A stretch of 16,352 nucleotides of DNA, from assembly GCA_900550705.1 (NCBI GenBank), contig URTG01000023.1:1-16352 (forward strand), read 5' to 3'. The stretch comes from an uncultured Eubacteriales bacterium (lineage in GTDB: Bacteria; Bacillota; Clostridia; Oscillospirales; Oscillospiraceae). Within the stretch, counting starts at the first letter, position 1. Each line of letters opens with the position of its first letter. The notes beneath the pieces are model-generated. The model was not told the DNA's origin and made no database searches. It was given only the letters and a program-made list of their open reading frames with translations. Below, one piece after another: positions 13,953-16,352 of this stretch. The translations under genes and the position numbers were made by a program.

Positions 13953-14249
13953 TTATCCCTCCCCCTGCTCCATGGCCTGGAGGAAGCGGTCCACCTGCTC
14001 CTCGCCGCTGTGGTCCGCCGCGTCCAGCAGCCGCTCCAGCAGCCTGGCCCGGTCTGAAAATTTCAGCTCCACCACCCCGTTGCTGCCCCGCTTGAACTCG
14101 GTCACCGCGTCCAGCTCCAGCTGCTCCACCCCCCGCCACTCCTCCGCGGGGAAGCAGGCCAGCCGCACCGCATCGCCCACCCGGGCATTGGCCAGCTTCC
14201 ACATCCGCCTTAATATATCCTCCCGCTTCGGCAGCTTCGTCTTTCCCAT
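13953..14249 (-). CDS. Short terminase small subunit-like protein
   Basis: A 98-aa protein directly before the large subunit. 'KREDILRRMWKLANARVGDAVRLACF' and 'VTEFKRGSNGVVELKFSDRARLLERLLD' match the C-terminal oligomerisation half seen in clostridial small subunits. PBSX XtmA is about 265 aa and begins with a helix-turn-helix DNA-recognition domain; that part is absent. The ATG at 14249 is fixed by AGGAGG at 14256-14261 with a six-base spacer. An open frame extends upstream but is proline/alanine/asparagine-rich and crosses the junction to the fchA fragment, so it is not a credible N-terminus. It heads the operon. Calling it a small subunit rests on order and on the C-terminal pattern. Confidence 0.72.
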   Translation of the reverse strand: MGKTKLPKREDILRRMWKLANARVGDAVRLACFPAEEWRGVEQLELDAVTEFKRGSNGVVELKFSDRARLLERLLDAADHSGEEQVDRFLQAMEQGEG

Positions 14250-14261
14250 CTCATCCCTCCT

Positions 14262-14325
14262 CACCCCCATTGGGGAAGGCAAAAAATGTGTACGCAGGAA
14301 TACACCCAGCCTAAAATTATTTTGA
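14262..14325 (-). other. AT-rich gap heading the phage operon
   Basis: The gap between the operon head and the fchA fragment is markedly AT-rich compared with the GC-rich genes around it. The best sigma-A-like pair on the minus strand (TTTAGG, 17 bases, TACACA) is weak. I therefore see no convincing vegetative promoter, which would suit activator-dependent late expression or a promoter lost at the junction. Confidence 0.4.
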
Positions 14326-14913
14326 TTGTTTTTATTCCCCGCCCCCGGCGGGGGCGGGGCGTCTGCGTTAACGGCGGCATTGGGGGCGGCATTGGGCTCC
14401 ATGGTGGGCAACCTCACCGTGGGCAAAGCAGCCTATCGGGAGCAGGAGGCGGACCTGTACTGTTTGATGCGGGAAACCGAACAGATTCAGGAAGAACTGA
14501 CTGCACTGATTCAGAAAGATGCCGACGCATTTACGCCGTTGTCCCAGGCATATCGCATGGACGAAACGGACCCGGAGTATGACCGGGTGATGGAGCAGGC
14601 GCTCCGCCGGGCGGCACAGCCGCCTATGGAAATTCTGCGGCTGAGCTGCCGCATGATTGAATTGCAGCGGGAATACGCGGAAAAGGGCAGCAAGCTGGCT
14701 GTTTCCGATGCCGGTACCGGCGCGGTGCTGTGTTGGGCGGCTATGTACGGCGCGGCTTTGAACGTGTTGGCCAACACCCGGCTGATGAAGGACCGGCTGT
14801 ATGCCGAAAAACTGAACGATGAGGTCGAGCAGCTGATGCAGCGGTATCGGCCCATTGCCGAGCAGACCTATGACCGGGTATATCAGAAATTAAAACAAGT
14901 AAGCGGTGAATGA
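14326..14913 (+). pseudogene. fchA: Methenyl-THF cyclohydrolase/cyclodeaminase family, 5'-truncated
   Basis: A 195-residue frame of the FtcD_C/FchA family, which hydrolyses 5,10-methenyl-THF to 10-formyl-THF or cyclises formimino-THF. Family blocks are clear: 'PAPGGGGASAL', 'AALGSMVGNLTVGK', 'LIQKDADAF' and 'SDAGTGAVLCWAAMYGAALNVLANTRLMKD'. Normal members have about 20 residues before PAPGGG. Here only 'MFLF' precedes it, from a TTG codon, and an in-frame TGA lies at 14323-14325, so the true start is missing. No ribosome binding site is visible at 14326. It is followed by folD after three bases, as part of a one-carbon operon. Truncation could be real or an assembly join; a short functional protein is possible but unlikely. 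Confidence 0.8.
14337..14359. repeat. Perfect 10-bp GC hairpin at the fchA junction
   Basis: CCCCGCCCCC (14337-14346) and GGGGGCGGGG (14350-14359) pair perfectly with a GGC loop. It resembles the intergenic hairpins of the phage block, yet in frame it also encodes the glycine-rich start (PAPGGGG) of the truncated cyclohydrolase. It marks the boundary between the GC-rich block and the lower-GC right flank. Confidence 0.7.
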
Positions 14914-14916
14914 ATT

Positions 14917-15786
14917 ATGAGTACAATTTTGCTTCAGGGCGCTCCGGTGGCTCAGGCAATTTATGACAAAGCAGCCAAAACCAGCGCAGCATTGGCTGCG
15001 AAGGGCGTGACCCCGGTGGTGGCATTGGTGCGCGTGGGAGAAGACCCCGCGGATTTGGCTTATGAGGCCAGCATCAAGAAGAATATGGCGAAAGCCGGCG
15101 TCAGCGCCGTGACCGCAGCATTGGCACAGGGCACCACCACGGAAAAGGTGCTGGAGACCATCCATACGCTGAACGAAAGCCCCATTGTCCATGGAATTAT
15201 GCTCTTCCGCCCCATGCCGGAGCACATCAACGGCGAGGCTGTGCGCCATGCCATTCATCCCATGAAGGACGTGGACGGCATTACGGACATGAGTCTGGGC
15301 GGCGTGTTTACCGGCAGCGGCATCGGCTTTGCACCTTGCACGGCGCAGGCTGTGATGGAAATGCTGGATTATTACGGCGTGGAGCTGCAGGGCCGCCGGG
15401 TGGCGGTTGTGGGCCGGAGCCTTGTCATTGGCCGTCCCTTGAGCATGATGCTCATGGAGAAAAATGCCACGGTGACCATGTGCCACAGCAGAACGACGAA
15501 ACTGGCGGATACCACCCGGGAGGCAGATATCGTGGTTTTGGCAACCGGCCGGGCAAAGGCTTACGGCAGCGAGTATTTTGCCTCTCATCAGACCGTGATT
15601 GACGTGGGCATCAACGAGGACCCCGGCTCCGGCAAAATGTGCGGCGACGTGGACTTCGGCGCAGTGGCAACCAAAGTGGCTGCCATTACCCCGGTGCCCG
15701 GCGGCGTGGGCTCTGTGACCACCGCCGTGCTGGTGCAGCACGTTGTGGAGGCTGCCAAAAAAGCAGCGGAACGGAGCAAAACCTAA
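14917..15786 (+). CDS. folD: FolD-like methylenetetrahydrofolate dehydrogenase (cyclohydrolase site altered)
   Basis: A 289-aa cytosolic FolD homologue of normal length that oxidises 5,10-methylene-THF with NAD(P)+. Landmarks: Tyr49 in 'YEASIKK', 'KDVDGITD' with Asp120, 'PCTAQAVMEML', the nucleotide-binding 'VAVVGRSLVIGRPLSMML', 'VIDVGIN', 'GDVDF' and 'TPVPGGVGSVTTAVL'. By ungapped alignment with E. coli and human enzymes, the catalytic lysine (human Lys56) is Ile53, with Lys54 next to it. The glutamine in the 'QLPLP' loop (human Gln100) is Phe97. Both act in the cyclohydrolase step. The neighbouring cyclohydrolase gene could make up for this. It starts three bases after fchA and overlaps the Nudix start as TAATG. 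Confidence 0.88.
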   Translation: MSTILLQGAPVAQAIYDKAAKTSAALAAKGVTPVVALVRVGEDPADLAYEASIKKNMAKAGVSAVTAALAQGTTTEKVLETIHTLNESPIVHGIMLFRPMPEHINGEAVRHAIHPMKDVDGITDMSLGGVFTGSGIGFAPCTAQAVMEMLDYYGVELQGRRVAVVGRSLVIGRPLSMMLMEKNATVTMCHSRTTKLADTTREADIVVLATGRAKAYGSEYFASHQTVIDVGINEDPGSGKMCGDVDFGAVATKVAAITPVPGGVGSVTTAVLVQHVVEAAKKAAERSKT

Positions 15787-16352
15787 TGGAATACGAGAAG
15801 ATCGAAAAAGTTTATGAGGGCACCTATCTGGACTATTACAACGTGACCTATCGGAATGAAGACGGGCAGGAAAAGGTCTATGAGATGGTTTCCCGGGATA
15901 AGCAGATCGACTCCAAAGAGAAACTGTATGACCATTCCACCGACGCGGTGGTGATGATCGTAAACGATGTCAGCGATGAGCACGTGGTGCTGGTGAAAGA
16001 GTTCCGGTTGGAACTGGGCAAAACGATTTTCGGTTTCCCGGCGGGATTGATTGACCCGGGGGAAACTGCGGCGGAGTGCGCCGTGCGGGAGAGAAATCAA
16101 AGAGGAAACGGGACTGGATATGGTCCGGGTGCGGGACGTGCTGAAGGGCGCGTTCAGCGCCGTGGGCATTTCCAATGAAACCACCTCCTGCGTCATCGGT
16201 ACGGCTGCCGGAAACTTCAGCCACCACGATACCGCCGGTGAGGAAATCGACGCGGCATGGTATTCCAAGGAAGAAGTGCGGCGGCTGATCAAAACGGAGC
16301 ATTTCGGCTCTTGGGCGCAGGCATATTGCTATATGTGGTCCAGAGAAGACTG
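15786..16352 (+). pseudogene. ADP-ribose pyrophosphatase-like Nudix hydrolase, frameshifted and partial
   Basis: The N-terminal frame reads 'MEYEKIEKVYEGTYLDYYNVTYR' through 'VVLVKEFRLELGKTIFGFPAGLIDPGETAAECAVRE', the opening of a Nudix box (G-x5-E-x7-R-E). The box continues in the +1 frame as 'IKEETGLDMVRVRDVLKGAF', then 'GISNETTSCVIGTAAG' to 'AYCYMWSRED' at the window edge, where TG of a probable TGA is seen. Restoring R-E-I-K-E-E-T-G-L needs removal of four bases around 16090-16095 (a GAGA repeat expansion). Without repair the product ends near 16178 and lacks the metal-binding glutamates. A sequencing error is possible but a four-base duplication is a typical slippage mutation. It overlaps folD by TAATG. 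Confidence 0.8.

Noticed and set aside
14286..14582. Plus-strand frame starting MCTQEY across the junction
   Set aside because: It is out of frame with the cyclohydrolase and becomes Gly/Arg-rich nonsense; no ribosome binding site.
1..16352. tRNA, rRNA, CRISPR array, transposase or integrase attachment site
   Set aside because: No cloverleaf, regular spaced repeats, transposase motifs or matching direct repeats at the two ends of the phage block were found by eye.

Overview
The window looks like a high-GC Gram-positive chromosome fragment, most plausibly from a gut-type Clostridia (Oscillospiraceae-like) genome. This is inferred from a PBSX/XkdE-XkdU type morphogenesis cluster, strong AGGAGG ribosome binding sites and an fchA-folD one-carbon pair; no marker gene proves the taxon.

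Layout. An AEC-family permease gene (+, about 42-983) is followed by a strong bidirectional terminator (985-1047). From there to about 14,249 nearly everything is one tightly packed minus-strand block of contractile-tail phage structural genes, read from high to low coordinates: short terminase small subunit, terminase large subunit, portal, prohead protease with C-terminal scaffold-like region, small decoration-like protein, major capsid protein, three head-tail connector/tail completion proteins, short tail sheath, tail tube, tail-assembly chaperone with an A9 -1 frameshift site, an unrecognised 211-aa protein in the tape-measure slot, LysM protein (XkdP-like), hub (XkdQ-like), small spike-like protein, gpW/gp25-like protein, baseplate J, and XkdU/YmfQ-like protein. 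Many genes overlap as ATGA, GTGA or TAATG, which implies translational coupling. The uncoupled junctions carry GC-rich hairpins. No stretch longer than 300 bases lacks a gene.

What is missing matters. I see no conventional tape measure, XkdR-like protein, tail fibre, holin, endolysin, integrase, repressor or replication gene, and the operon ends at a terminator directly after the last baseplate gene. Head and DNA-packaging functions look catalytically complete. Together this suggests a stripped-down or domesticated PBSX-like particle (a candidate gene-transfer-agent-like system with an unusually short tail) rather than a normal prophage, but a decayed prophage is not excluded.

The right flank (14,326 to the end, +) has visibly lower GC. 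It encodes a 5'-truncated methenyl-THF cyclohydrolase (fchA), a divergent FolD lacking two residues linked to cyclohydrolase activity, and a Nudix hydrolase frameshifted inside its Nudix box. The loss of the fchA 5' end coincides with a perfect GC-rich hairpin and a composition switch, so this point is either a real recombination junction or an assembly chimera.
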